Position numbers and translations under genes: made by a program
Part shown: piece after piece, positions 12,124 to 24,468 of the stretch
How the letters are laid out: each line of letters begins with the position of its first letter
Position numbering within the stretch: the first letter of the stretch is position 1
The notes under the pieces: model-generated
Databases searched by the model: none
What the model was told of the DNA's origin: nothing
What the model saw: the letters and a program-made list of their open reading frames with translations, nothing else
Assembly (NCBI GenBank): GCA_963924555.1
Contig: OZ004589.1
Span: forward strand, 4,092,001-4,156,000
Length of the DNA stretch: 64,000 bases
Origin: Crambe crambe
Lineage: Eukaryota; Porifera; Demospongiae; Poecilosclerida; Crambeidae
Reading direction: 5' to 3'

Positions 12124-15100
12124 GTATAGGTAATCACTTTGAGTGCAATTTGCATGAGAACTTAAAAATGGCTACTAGTACTGGAATAGAGTAAACAGGC
12201 AGACAATACTGAGGCCAGTGTTTTTTGCCTCGGCACTGAAGTGCAGAGGTGCAGTGCTGGAGGCGACGCACAATGATGCACGATCATGCGTATCGAGCAT
12301 GTGCATTAGCTCTAGCTAGACACAAGTTCTACTACAGTATAAGGACAAACAGACAAACTCAGGCTCGCAGTCACTACATGGTAACTCTACACGTGAAGCA
12401 AGTGGTGATGCTTCTTGGCCGTCTTTGTCAAAATCAAGCCCATTATGACCATGCAGAGAACTGACTAAAAGACAACAGTGAACAAAAACAACAGAGATTG
12501 CAGTGTACACGAACTAGTGGTCATTTGAAGTGCCAAACAGAGAGCCATGGTAAAGGAGAATCTCAGAACTAAGACTTTGAGGCTTGCAGACAATACTGAG
12601 GCCAGTGTTTTTTGCCTCGGCACTGAAGTGCAGAGGTGCAGTGCTGGAGGCGACGCACAATGATGCACGATCATGCGTATCGAGCATGTGCATTAGCTCT
12701 AGCTAGACACAAGTTCTACTACAGTATAAGGATAAACAGACAAACTCAGGCTCGCAGTCACTACATGGTAACTCTACACGTGAAGCAAGTGGTGATGCTT
12801 CTTGGCCGTCTTTGTCAAAATCAAGCCCATTATGACCATGCAGAGAACTGACTAAAAGACAACAGTGAACAAAAACAACAAAGATTGCAGTGTACACGAA
12901 CTAGTAGTCATTTGAAGTGCCAAACAGAGAGCCATGGTAAAGGAGAATCTCAGAACTAAGACTTTGAGGCTTCCAAACAATGAGAGTCCAGTACACATAC
13001 TTCAATCAAGCTATGCGTGACCATTCAAAACGGCAGTTCGAAAGTGTTGAATAGCAAGAATACTAGCTGTGTAAATACCAATCTTACTACAATAAGCCAT
13101 ATTGCTGTGTGATTCTCCACAGCCAGAATTTTTAAAAAAGCCGAGAGAAATATTTTTTGACCCCACAAACCCCTGCACTTTTCATTATTTATGCCCATGC
13201 AGCAAGTGTTCATCAAACATTATTTTAAATTATCATCCTTGTAGGACTCTGGCTTCAAGCCGGTGATCCCTCGGTTATCTTTATCACCTTTTACTTGTCT
13301 CTTACCACTATCATATTCACTGTAAAGCATTTAAAATATTGAAAGTTAAAGGTTGCACTAAGTGCCGAGGCATTCCTAGTCTTTTTAAAGACTAACTTGT
13401 TGGGGCCTAGTTGAATGAAACTAATGATGTAACTAGGGCAATGTGCAACATTTGATAGCAAGCGAGCAAGCATTCTTTAGTGCTTCAACTCTTTAGAAGA
13501 TTTTGCTATTGAGTTTATATGTAACAAAGCCCTTAGATAAGCGTAAGAACCTCGCATGCCCATTAGGGAGCAGGGTGCTACTATTGCACAACACATAATT
13601 ATGATCATATGTATGCCTGGGGCATTTTGAAGTGTAGACCCATCTACTCTGGTATTTGGGAATCTTGCAAAATGCAGAATGTGCATTCTCGCACATGCTC
13701 ATCTTTGAGCCTCGAAAAATCTCACTGGAGAAGGTTAATTGTACACCAAAGTAGGGAAGAATAAAACTCGAGTTCCTGTAAGAGCAGAAATACTTGTGCA
13801 CTTTATCAAAATTAGAAGAGAAAAGATGCTCTTAGCCAACTCAACTCATTACTGGACAGAGAAATAGACTTTATTCATGCACTGGTCCTAATGTGCTAGG
13901 TAGGGATTATCAACATTAGTCCTAAGTAACGAAATAAAATGGTGTCCTGCTATGCTCACTGAACCATTCTTTCTATGAAATGATTGAGAAATAGGAGACA
14001 GCACTTCTAAGTGCTAAGATGGCAAAAGCAAGGCCTATAATTCCTTTATATTATTCTTGCTCCAAGGGGAACTGCATTTAGAAAAAGCAACGTTCTAATC
14101 ATGCCCACACAAAGGCTGGAGTTTCGAACATGTAGAGGCAACGGGTGGAGATTCGAACTAGAAGGCTTCCTGGCACAACAAAGTGCCAGATAAAACTACC
14201 TTTGGTACTTGTTGCTCTTCTCTAGGCTTATATTTCCGAATTTTTCACAACTCACTGCTGTTGGATTCTCGTGGTTGATATTTGAAGACTTTTAATCGAA
14301 GGTCTAAACTTTGTACTTAGTTTTGTTGTTGTTTTTTTTTTTGTTTTGTTGGTTTTTTGGTTTTTAGTTCTTACTCCTACCTTTTTTGCTGGATCCAGAA
14401 CTTGATGCAGGACTTTGGTCACCTGATCCCATTATATCAACTCTGTTGGAAATTTCTCCCATAGGATCTAAAGGAACTGATTCTCAATATTAAATCTTAT
14501 CAAAATAAATCCACATCTACCTGTGCTCTGTATTTTGGTCAAAGGAGACTCAGATCGATCATCACCTCCATCTGCAGAGTCTAAAACCTCAAATTGCTCT
14601 TGCTCTTCTGTATTAAGCTCCAATAAAACATCTTGATCTTCACAACTCAAAATATCCTTCGAATCTTTACCATCAGATACATCACCATCATAAAGAATAT
14701 CATCTGAAGTCATGCTGCTGGACCTCTGAGCCAACTTATCATCTGTTTGATTGAGTTGATCAACAACATCATCAATACTCACTGCCTGGCTTGTAACTTG
14801 TGTACCAAGGTCTTCTGAAGCCACGTCCTTTACATTTTCATTATACAATTTTTCATGACCTGCATTTAAAGAGATTATTTCTATCTCCTAGCTAGCATAT
14901 CCAAGTGATTCTCGTGTTCACTACTACGACATTGAAACCTTCAGGGGCCCCCCTTCCTCTCTCTCTATAAAACTCCGACTGCTGTCTAGGTGTGTTTGGA
15001 AGTCACAGTGAGGATTATAACAGTCTGCCATAGGCCATTTACCGGGTCAAAAGGTCAAATGTCTGATCAATATTTGCTTTGGTCTGACTTCATATTGGCA

Positions 15101-15309
15101 CAATACATCCCATTGCACTTAGCAATATCATATGGCCGATCAACTCTTCCCATGGTCTGATATTTTGTCAGATCATTTCAAACGAGTTATAATCCTCACT
15201 GAAAGTTACCTCAGTTTCACTCTACTCGCTTTTTCTACCAGATAAGAATCATGAAGCTAAATAGACAAATACCTTGGTCTCCTGACTCGGTAGCTACTGG
15301 ATCCGTCAT
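6063..15309 (-). CDS. YTHDC1: YTH-domain m6A reader, YTHDC1 type
   Basis: A nuclear reader of N6-methyladenosine acting in splicing and export. The ATG at 15309 opens MTDPVATESGDQ. Exons are 15273-15309, 14521-14859 (acidic, Asp/Ser/Gln-rich), 14381-14467, 12002-12046, 11867-11923 (Lys-rich), 11700-11806, 11590-11643, about 11492-11525, 10581-10604, 8873-8990, 8726-8810 and 7787-8679. The YTH domain starts in 11700-11806 (TRYFIIKSNNFENIEIAKSK) and ends in 8679 (NPWNDNKPVKISRDGQEVEP). The aromatic-cage positions are kept: Trp in NVWSTPP, Trp in VPWVLPPG and Leu in SQLGG. A 300-residue His/Pro/Gly-rich stretch follows, then a Lys/Arg/Ser-rich tail (about 7002-7079, 6745-6950, 6312-6531, 6063-6142) ending FLAKAQGLPKNS. 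The small exon near 11500 and the joins after 7787 are not firmly resolved, so the tail could be a separate short gene, though this is less likely. Confidence 0.86.
9424..9561. mobile_element. pogo/Tigger-like MITE in a YTHDC1 intron
   Basis: The ends are CAGTAGACCCTC and GAGGGTCCATTG, inverted copies of one 12-bp terminus with one mismatch, each flanked by TA. CAGTRGACCCTC-type ends with a TA duplication are typical of pogo/Tigger (Tc1-mariner superfamily) elements. At 138 bp it can only be non-autonomous. A similar terminus, CAGTGGACCCTCAATTAT, occurs at about 54051 in a WRN intron. Confidence 0.65.
10113..10176. repeat. Imperfect palindrome in a YTHDC1 intron
   Basis: CATGTAGGGTTAGTCT and, about 30 bp on, its inverted copy AGACTAACCCTACATG form a long hairpin with an additional partly paired core (ACTTTCAC / GTGAA). 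It is probably a small foldback element. Confidence 0.6.
12047..12123 (+). repeat. (TAA)n microsatellite
   Basis: About 25 copies of TAA/ATA with minor interruptions. It lies directly upstream (in minus-strand sense) of the small YTHDC1 exon 12002-12046 and overlaps its acceptor region. Confidence 0.9.
12199..12972. repeat. Tandem duplication, 2 x 387 bp
   Basis: Unit 1 (12199-12585) and unit 2 (12586-12972) are nearly identical: both carry GCAGACAATACTGAGGCC at the start and ACTTTGAGGCTT at the end, with only a few substitutions. The two look-alike 71-codon open frames inside are products of the duplication, not genes. The unit belongs to the larger element described at 12199-13402. Confidence 0.9.
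12199..13402. mobile_element. Non-autonomous inverted-repeat element (copy 1)
   Basis: GCCTCGGCACT at 12227-12237 (and 12614-12624) is matched by the exact inverted copy AGTGCCGAGGC at 13361-13371. It is followed by AGTCTTTTTAAAGACTAACT. A diverged relative with the same closing block lies at about 32918-33391 in a DDX43 intron, so this is a dispersed family. There is no coding capacity. The exact termini are uncertain. Confidence 0.6.
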
Positions 15310-15423
15310 GTTTAACTTCCAGGTTTACCTATAGTACATAACCAATGCTATACGATGTAGATGGGTTACAAGCAAGCTAGCTAACCTTTCTATCAACACC
15401 CTTGGGATGCCTTGAAGAGAGAA

Positions 15424-15868
15424 TATGGATCAAGAATAAAGAACGGCACCACTAGCTGATTAATTAATGCGCACTTTTATTTTCGCGACCTTTGACCAAG
15501 TGACTTATACGGCACAGACCTTTGACCTCAAACTCTTTGGTTGCCTTAGGGAGCCCTTTGGGCCCGCACTGCAAGCTGGGCGAGTGTTGCCTAGCCTTGG
15601 AGTCACAACAGTGCATGAGTAGTACGTCCCATACACTTAACGCTCGCTGCGCTCGCTCCCTTGCAGGAGCCCTAGCCTTGGAGTCACAACAGTGTGTGAG
15701 TAGTACGTCCCATACACCTAACGCTCGTGCGTTCGCTCCCTTGCAGGAGCCTAGCCTCGTGGTGCTGTATAAGTCAATCGATCCTCAATGTCAATGGTCG
15801 CGAAAATAAAAGTGCGCATTAATTAATCAGCTAGTGGTGCCGTTCATTATTCTTGATCCGAGAATATA
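15424..15868. mobile_element. Foldback/MITE element with ~65-bp inverted arms
   Basis: The left arm (about 15427-15490) includes GGATCAAGAATAAAGAACGG and ATTAATTAATGCGCAC. The right arm (about 15800-15868) is the inverted copy, including GTGCGCATTAATTAAT and ATTCTTGATCC. The interior carries two about 82-bp direct repeats (about 15589-15670 and 15671-15752), each with CTAGCCTTGGAGTCACAACA and AGTAGTACGTCCCATACAC. It sits 115 bp upstream of the YTHDC1 start. Confidence 0.75.
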
Positions 15869-16037
15869 ACCGGAGACTGTATGGCCAGGACTAAATCAGT
15901 AGACGGTAAAGCTAGCTAGCTAGCTACATATACAGCCCTGGCTGGAGAATGACGTAGTACAACAGACAAACAGCTAGGTCACGTGTACGTGCCATACATG
16001 CGCGTGATGTAATCCGGAACAGCAACCGGTAACCTAC

Positions 16038-16174
16038 GTACAGAGGATTTCACGATCTTTGCAACGGGAAACCCAAAAGCGGAAGTAATTCAAACCTACT
16101 GATTGGTCAGATTCCTCATATTGATCACGTGACTGGCTTTTTTGCAGTTGCAAAGATCGTGAAATCCTCTGTAC
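16038..16174. repeat. Inverted repeat with 28-bp arms
   Basis: The left arm (16038-16065) contains AGAGGATTTCACGATCTTTG. The right arm (16147-16174) contains CAAAGATCGTGAAATCCTCT. The arms are perfect complements flanking about 80 bp, a small foldback element. Confidence 0.8.
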
Positions 16175-16179
16175 CTGCC

Positions 16180-16262
16180 CAGAGGAGGTCCGACGGGTGT
16201 CAATAATTATGCATATCAGCTAATTAGCTGAGTATTGAATTGAATTGACACCCGACCTCCTC
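16180..16262. repeat. Inverted repeat with ~20-bp arms
   Basis: AGAGGAGGTCCGACGGGTGT begins the left arm, and the right arm ends with ACACCCGACCTCCTCT. There is one extra base pair of mismatch, with an AT-rich core. It lies 6 bp after the preceding inverted repeat, so two hairpins are adjacent. Confidence 0.75.
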
Positions 16263-16919
16263 TACTACCTGCCTATGTTGTGCATACAGGTTGCTTGTCG
16301 TTTTCCTGGACCCCTAGCCCTAACCCTAACCATTCAGCTTTCCATTTTGCAAACATTGGAGTCACTATATAAACCAGCTGTCACCTGAGTCAACACATTT
16401 TATGGTCATATCACATGACATTTGGCACTCCTCATGCCCTAGCCCCTAGCCGAATAACAATTTCTGCATCCTACTCAATCGTTATGGCCCATGGGGACTC
16501 ATTTTGGAACACTGAATGGCTCATTTGACTCCTCACTTTTGTTCTTATCTATCTCACTTTATATTTACAGTTGTTTTTTGTTGTTTTTTTGTTGCTTTTT
16601 TGTTTATTTTTTATTGTTTGTTTTTTTATTTTTGTTTTGTTTTGTTTTTTTTCCTCATTATCAGTCAGATTTGACTTTGTAGCCTTGAGACCTAGGGTAG
16701 CTTTTAGCATTTACTTTGTTCACTTTGCTCATTACGAATGAAGTTGATTTACCTCTCCAAAATTCCCTGGACAAAGTATCTTTTTCCCGGACCCCTGAAC
16801 AAAATCTCAAATCCCTGAACTTGGCGACTATTCTGTTGCCTCCGTACCTGATGCGGCGCGCGCCAGCTAGCTAGCTAGCGGGCCAGGGGCGGGGCTGGTC
16901 AAAGATCGAAAAAAAAAAA

Positions 16920-17748
16920 ATGTCCAGTCCACAATCTGAAGCAGTTTCCAATGAGAGGCTTACATTATGCGTAATAGGTAGTGGAGGTGTAGGAAAGAGC
17001 TCATTGACTATTAGATACTTGCACGGACACTTCCCGGAGGTTGGTTATTTGTTTTTGCTAGTGCTATTCGATTGATTTTTCTTTTCATCACATACAGGTC
17101 TACGATCCTACTATAGGTAATTCTTATTTTAACGTCTATGTATGATAAATCGTAATTATCGTGTATGATATCGGATCAATACCTTTCATTTTGTTTATAG
17201 AAGAGAGTTACATAACTCAAATGGAATATGGAGTCAATCTACATGATGTGGAAATAATTGATACAGCTGGTCAAGAGGAATTTATGTCTTTTCGCAATTC
17301 TTCTCTTTCCAAAGGAGATGCTTTCCTTGGACTTTTTGCTATAGACTCCATTTCGAGTTGGTATGATTTGCAGGAATTAAGGACCAAGCTTCTTCGGGAA
17401 AAGGATGATGATCACTCTATACCTATGGTTATAATTGCTAACAAAAGTGTAAGCAGCTGCAATTTTTTGTTCATACTTAATTGTGCAAATTTTTATTACT
17501 GGTTGTACTTGTAACTTAAGGATTTGGATGAATCAAGACAAGTGAATTTTGAAGATGTACTAGAGTACTGTCGGTGTAACAATTGTCCCCTTTTAGAAGT
17601 TTCAGCTAAGACAGGTCTGAATGTAACTGAGAGTTTCAGATTACTACTAGATAGGATAGCTGAGCTAAGACCCCACAAATTTGAGAATTCAGTTTTGTAC
17701 CCACAATATCCTACCCATAAGCAAACACATAAATGTACTATATTCTAA
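16920..17748 (+). CDS. Ras-family small GTPase, CAAX-terminated
   Basis: A membrane-anchored GTP/GDP switch of the Ras subfamily. Four phase-checked exons (16920-17039, 17098-17116, 17201-17448, 17521-17748) give 204 residues. G1 P-loop GSGGVGKSS is at residues 20-28. Switch I is VYDPTIEESY, with the effector threonine. G3 DTAGQEE has the catalytic Gln. G4 is NKSD, formed across the last splice junction. G5-like SAK is in EVSAKTG. The C-terminus CTIF is a CAAX box, and the terminal Phe favours geranylgeranylation. The 19-bp second exon encodes the switch I core. All nucleotide-binding residues are present, so it should be active. I cannot say which Ras subgroup (Ras, Rap, Di-Ras or RERG-like) it belongs to. 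It is convergent with INPP4, with 118 bp between stops. Confidence 0.93.
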
Positions 17749-17866
17749 TAATCACTGCCTATAAATATCAATTCTTTCTCAATATTCAAACACCATTGAC
17801 AGAAACAGACATTGTAGTTCTCTTCACACTTGATTAATGTAATGCAGTTGACTGTTATGGTAGGAT

Positions 17867-20800
17867 TCATTCTGGGTCTCGACAAGTAAATGGTGGAGGA
17901 GTCAGTAATCTTGGAAGCAACATTAGTTGTAGCTGATTAAAATGGTAGCAACGATGACCAGTATTTTTAAAACAGTTCTCCAGCCTTGTTCCATGACTAC
18001 AGAATAAATGAAAGTATTAAAAATGAAATAAATAAATAAAAACTAACCTTCTCAGAGTAGATAACGTTGTACTGAAGTCACCACTATCCAAATGATGATA
18101 ATGTCTCAAAAAACAACATTCTTCTAATGTAATGGACATGCCAGTTCTGTCTTTACCACTTTTACATGATGTTAAACGACCTCCCTGTAAGCAGTGCACT
18201 AATTGTTCAACAGTCAAAAGGAATTCGATATTTTTTGATTTCTGCGAAGAATGTGACTGTTGAAGAAGATTATGTAGATCCTTGATTTTAACAGCTTGTA
18301 GTTTGGATGAAGAATCTCCAATATTAAAATAATAATTATAGAATACTCTACTTTATATTAATTAGCTTACTTCCAACTATTTCAACTGAAAATTTCTCAA
18401 ATTTCTCAATATATCCAGACAATAACTTCATAGATCGATTGTTTATATCATCTTGAAGCTTCAAACTTGATTGCAGTAAAAGGCTATAAATTAATCACAA
18501 TGACATATATGATGAGAAGCTTATGAAGCTATTCACGTGTCACTATTAAAACTCAGACCAATCTTCTCCAACACAATTTCAGGGAATTAGTCTGGGAATG
18601 AGACTATAGTTAATCAAATATCTACAGGCCATGCACTTTGCATTCACAATAAACACCTTGTAGGAGAAACAAAGAAGCAAACCAAGAAATGGCTGGAAAT
18701 GAACACAGTTATCACCAAATTGATAAGAGGTTATCACACATGTAAATAGCACAAATTCTCACAAAATAAAACAGCATCTACTCACGATTAACAGGCTGCT
18801 TACATATTTGTCATTACCAAATTGAAATTTCTGAAGGTTAGATTAAAATGATAAATGGGCTTAACTCCTTCGAAGGAGATGGAAAACCTTACCAATAACT
18901 CTTGACTGCAAATTGGGAAATTTCAGTTGTTAATTTATTTTGGTGGTCATATTCAACGATGAAAATTAATAACATGAAAATTAATTCCCACTTGTAAAAG
19001 CTAACTACAAGTAAGTCATATCAATGAATATGAAATTATTATAATGAAAATTTATGGTACAATGCAGAATAAAAATGAGCACTGTATGACAAATACTAAT
19101 CATTTATCACTATCATAGTCAACTTACTCATGTTTCAAGTTTGCTAAGGTCTGCTTCTCATTAATTCCTTGTGCAAACATTATTGGTACGACTTTAATTC
19201 TTCTTCCTTGTTGGAGTTTTAGATCAGGTAATATGGTCAAGACTTCTCGGGATAGTAGAAATTGAACTATCATAGAATCCCTATGTTTAAGTGTTCATAA
19301 TAACTGTTGGAAAACGTAACAAAGACAAACCTGGTACCACTGATATGAAAATCAAATGGTATATTCTCTCCTCCTCTCAGCTCTGCAAGCTGAATCGTAA
19401 TTTATAATAATAATTATAATATACTGTGATTACTGAACGCTGTGCCATGAAAGCGTATAGTACTACATCAACAGAGAAATGTATGGCTACAGTTACCTGA
19501 AATTGAACAGTGGCTAATTCTGCAACTGCAACACACATATCTTCCAGCATACCTATCTCATCACCTAGGATGAAAAGGAATAAATATTGTGAATCTTCAT
19601 ACTTGTAGTACAACTTACCCAATGAACTCAAAAGACTTTCAAATTGAACTAAAAAACCAATTTCACTTATTTGCCTCAGAAAAGCAGAATCAAGAAATTT
19701 TTGACTTAAAATAGTATAAAATGACGACACTAATGCAGTGAGCTAGAATATTATATATAAGAATATGCATTAAAATAATTACGTATGTAGGATGTTTTTA
19801 CCACTTGGGAGAACACTATGTCTCGTCGTCTTTTCAGGAGTTTTAGACCTTGAACATGGGAGTCATGATGTAGAATAGCAAAAGAAAGAGAAGATGAAGT
19901 AATTTTGAATAATCCCTCTAAAGTTTGGTTGAGACGTGCAAACATTGGAATTAATTCCAGGGACCAAACAAAGGCTGATAATAACAACAAAATTAATTCA
20001 TCAGTGGATAAACTGGATAAACTGGATAATTAGATATTACTTGGTCTAAATGTTCCTATTTTCAAACCGACTTCCTGAGCAACAGCTAGGTGCTCTATAA
20101 AGAAATGATGCATGGCAAATAATATATATGAACATCAGTAAATAATATTTTGGCCAGCATCTTATAATTATGTTACTCTCCTGATGGGTATGTAGTACAC
20201 TTATAGGACAATTTGACTAATATTAAACACACGTTGATCCACAACTTTGCGAGTAGCAGCCTCAACATTCTCAATTAAAGCACAGAGAGATGATTGAATA
20301 CTATCTGATGAATCTGACATTTTCCATTCTCTACTGACTTGCACAAACTCTGATCCATTCCATACCCAATCTATACAGGTGATTTAAGATCTCAACAAAA
20401 ATTGAAAACTTCTATAACTTACCACTTGGAGATGGAATACACTTTGAACACTTGCCACAATTGCATTTTGCAGATGGTGTAGCAACACTCTTTCTTCTCA
20501 TACTCAATCTCTTATCCTTATTAAATAGTGATGATGCATCTAATGATCCAGTTAAGATTGAAGTATCAGAAGAGCTCTGCATGCCTACTCCTGAAGTACA
20601 AGGGCGAGCTTTTATTAAAAATTCAATAGTATCCTTCACAGTGTCTGATTCCATCAAAAATAGAAGTTGCTGAATCTGTAGTATTTTATTTGTTAACAGG
20701 AATAAGAACCTACAATTAGTGATATCGTCCTTTGAATGCTAAAGTACAATGTGAATCAGAATTAGAGTGTACATTGGCAGGGCAAGAAGTAATCATGTTT

Positions 20801-21345
20801 TATACACTGAAAGGTATTCAACCAGTACTGCAACTATATTTATCCAGAGATCTATAACAGACCCACCTCTCTTGATATACCAATCATGGCATCATTCATG
20901 TTGTGAGGATTGGCATTTGCACAGGCACGATAGAGTGCAGCATTGTAAGAATATATGCTGTTTTTAATTTCATGAAGACGAACTGGAAGTATTAAAAATT
21001 TTGATTGATTATGCAACCATTGAATCATGTACCTCTGATGTGATTGAGTGAAGATTCTCTACTTTCCGTCCACTTTGAAATAAAACTTGGACTGAAAAAA
21101 ATTTTTTTTTTCCTTTGTGGAATATCCATTCAATATGCATCACTTACCAGCTACGGCACTCTGATAGCATTCTCTTAAGGCCTCCATTCTTAAATCCACC
21201 TACATGGTCAGCAGGACAACCTGATGTAATAGCCATATAGCAAGAACCTCCTGCAACGTCTGCACAAAATGATAAACTAAAGTAAGAGGAGATTCTATTC
21301 ATCATTATGAGAGTTACTGGGTCTTATTTGTATTCCATATTTAAA

Positions 21346-21381
<36 letters not shown>

Positions 21382-23690
21382 ACAACAACTCACTATTTAT
21401 GTCTTGTACACGAAATTTTTGTATATGTAAATTACAAAGAAGCATTTGGAGATCTGGGTCCCGTTTTTGAGTGCTTTGTTTGAAACCACATGTATCTGCA
21501 TGATATAGCTCTTTACTTAATGTAACTACAATTACCAAAAAAAATTACCACCAAGGTCTTCTAGAGTTTGTATCATCCCCTTATAAAAGGTTATGGAATC
21601 TATCAGCATCTCTTGATAGTATAATAATAAGTTGTTCCATTTTGCTTCCAACTATAAAGGAAAGCACACATTAAACGAGAAGTACATCCACACTACCAAT
21701 AATAACTTACTGCACCAATGGCATTAAGTTCTTCCAACAACGTTGTGTCTTCTTTTATGTAGCATTTCCTACATGTACATAATACAATTCTAATGTGCAA
21801 CTTATGGTAGAATACATATCTAAAAGGATAGGATCCTTCCTTGACCTGCACTAGGGGAGGGATATGGATTCTAAGGAGAGTCATATAATGCTCACAGAAG
21901 TTCAATCGGTACTTGGACGTTGAAAGCACTTTCAGCCATTTCTTCTATGACTTTCAACTTGACACTTTCCCCATCAATGGTAGCAGGGAAGCAGAAGTGG
22001 CAACGCACTGAGTGTGACATAATTGTCCTATGTATATTATAATATATATAATAGCAGTCAAATTTATATTGTGCATATGAGCAGAATGGAGCCAAGGAAC
22101 AGTCCTGGATGACTAAAATGGTTTTTTTGTTATTATTTTTCTATGCATACAGTTAGAGCAATGAATCAGACTCCAAGTCCTGCATAATTTTTGGTATATT
22201 ATTTTACCTTAAGGGAAGCCTGATGAAAGTATTTTGTAAGCTAAAATTGCCAAGGTAGTCAATTCTGTACACTGAGCCCGTATTTAATTGGTGGATACAT
22301 CACTCTGCTCCCTATATCAATCACCTATGTCAGTACATTGATTCGGTCAACTGTAACCATTGCAGTTACAGTTGAGCTTATGATTGCAGTTATAAATACA
22401 GCCCAGTAGATATGAACTTCCATCAATTGTAACTGTGGCCTGTGGTAACTACTACTTTTCTCTCTTCAAACCTGCACGAAACTTTAGGGAAGGGTTGCTA
22501 GTCCTTTTTGTTCTTCTCATTCTCAAATTCAATGTTATACTTAGCCTTCTAGTTTCATTAGTTAGTGCTAGTCTCCAAACCTAAAATGTTTGCTAGGTGG
22601 TGAGAACTGAATTAATAAAAGGAAGTGGCACCAGGGCAGTTTGTCCACTAGCCAAAAGCACATGCAAGGATAGGATAGATATATGATAGATATATGGTGA
22701 GGCAAACTTGATCATCCTGACCAATGTGGTTAGATGTTTGTTTTATACATGGTGGATTGCTTGATACATGTGTTTGAATTGGTCACCTTGAGATGCTTGT
22801 CTATGATCCATCTAAGGAGATTATGTGCTATTGTGTGGTAGTGTTTGACTGGAAGTCAATTGAAAGTGGACATTATATTATTATATTATATATGTATGCT
22901 TCTTGATGGCTCACTTAGCATGCCTACCTAACAGACGTGGATGGTTTTTACCCTGATAACCATGACAGACATATTTTAAATCAAGACTCACGGGAGATAT
23001 CCAATGACTGGAGACTTATTGATTGGCTATGAAATGATAAACATAAATTCCAATATAGCTATTATTTCTGCAACTCACATTTAAAGCATTTCTTCGACCC
23101 ACATTACTGAGTTTGGTATAACCTTCATCAATTTTTATAGCGATTATATTCAAAAAACCGCATACAAGATTATCCACGCTATAGTAACAAAAGGAATGCA
23201 GTTGAGACTAACTGCAGTATGTGTTTTCCCCCCTCCACTATATTGATGAATATATGTAGACACTTGCAGTGTCCTTGTGTTATAACTCTCCACAATCATG
23301 GATCTGAAACGGTAACTTTTACCTTAATGGAAGTTTTAGTTCCTTAGTAGCAGCTATGATAAGACTGACATTGCATTCTGCTCGGCCTATACACACTCCC
23401 TAAGCAATAGAGGGAATCACATTATTATTTGACATGCTACAAAAATATGAATAACAAGAGGGAATGTACTGGTACATATGTGAATCTATTATTTTTTGAC
23501 CCCAATCCTGATATATGTATACTGTCAATTTGTAACTAGGGATTCAAAATCACTGATTAAATTTTTGCCTAGGAACAAAGGATTTGAGATTCTTGGGACC
23601 ACTAATCAATAGATAGCAAGGGTGATGAAGTACATACTTTTCTGAGTTCAATGGCTTCATTTGAACCTTGCTGATCTTCAAGAATCTACG
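17867..23690 (-). CDS. INPP4: Inositol polyphosphate 4-phosphatase (INPP4)
   Basis: Removes the 4-phosphate from PtdIns(3,4)P2, acting on endosomal and PI3K signalling. The active-site exon (18048 to about 18326) carries CKSGKDRTGMS, the C-x5-R signature of INPP4A/B (human CKSAKDRT). It is followed by the terminal exon 17867-17996 (ENCFKNTGHRCYHFNQLQ), matching the family C-terminus. Upstream landmarks are KVVPIMFAQGINEKQTLA (about 19129-19230), GMLEDMCVAVAELATVQF (about 19498-19564), FLRQISEIGFLVQFESLL (about 19618-19744), GGFKNGGLKRML (about 21150-21230), NLHIQKFRVQD (about 21400-21450) and VIEEMAESAFNVQVP (about 21900-21960). Exons near 23063-23185, 23322-23401 and 23645-23690 look like part of the N-terminal C2 domain. 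The start codon was not identified and may lie further right. Many small exons were not phase-checked. Confidence 0.9.
21347..21389 (+). repeat. (CAA)n microsatellite
   Basis: About 13 copies of AAC/CAA lie in an INPP4 intron, directly upstream in transcript sense of a coding exon. Confidence 0.9.
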
Positions 23691-24444
23691 ATACAAAACA
23701 TCACAGACATAGTAAATTAAGGGACCTTTAAGCCTATGTGAAATAATTATATCATGTCATAATTTATTGTTAAGCATAAGTTTAATCGCTTGCTGAAGTT
23801 GAAGCATACCAATTTTCTTTGCCTGATTATCATACTGATTAAGTCATACAGTTCCTTGTATCACAGGATACTGCATATGATGATCTAGCCTGGCTTACTG
23901 TATACTCATGGGAAAATGACCATTGTAAAGCACAAAGTTTGAAGCATATTATATAAGATGATACATCCTAGTTATGAATAAAAAAATTGTGATATTTGGT
24001 GCTGTCAAAGTCCCTGATAATGCATTGGCATTCAGTAACTGTGGATCTTGAGAGAGGTAGCTAAAATAATGACTACCCTCTCAGCTCGAGACCTAATTGA
24101 CATCAAATAAAAAATCAAGGGTCAACTCTTCTTCCAAAAAAAGCACAGAACAAAACTATGAAGATAATACTAATTGGTCTCTGGGAAATTGGTGGGAGCA
24201 GAGGTGCATTTAAGGGGGGAGGGTAAAATAATTATTATACAAAAAAATGAGCTCTCAGAGAGTACTTAGTACAATTTGTTAACTCGCATTTACTTATGAC
24301 AATGGCAGGAGAATTAGCAAACAATGAGTCCTCCAAAATAAGTAAAATTTCTTTCGTGCTCTGTGTGGGAGGGGGCATATCCCCCTCGCTGTAATGGCCA
24401 CACGGTTGTCTAGTGGTGGAGAACTAGGGGGAGGGGGGCTTGAG

Positions 24445-24468
24445 CCCCCCCCCCCCCCCCCCCCCCCC
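24445..24468 (+). repeat. Homopolymer (C)24
   Basis: A run of 24 C residues, mirrored by nearby G-rich sequence. It can form i-motif or G-quadruplex structures and is prone to assembly error. Confidence 0.9.

Larger units (their letters stand above)
15310..16919. other. Head-to-head intergenic region YTHDC1/Ras, filled with foldback elements
   Basis: About 1.6 kb lies between the two divergent starts. It contains the inverted-repeat elements listed separately at 15424-15868, 16038-16174 and 16180-16262. It also has a T-rich tract with G/T repeats at 16570-16650 and AGCT runs near 15910 and 16870. No gene is seen. Confidence 0.6.

Noticed and set aside
12249-12851. Two nearly identical 71-codon + strand open frames
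   Set aside because: They are the same stretch read twice in a 387-bp tandem duplication inside a YTHDC1 intron. No domain, no splice context.
16313-16331. CCCTAACCCTAACC, telomere-like repeat
   Set aside because: Only about two and a half units, next to CTAGCCCTAGCCCC-like words. Too short to call an interstitial telomere.
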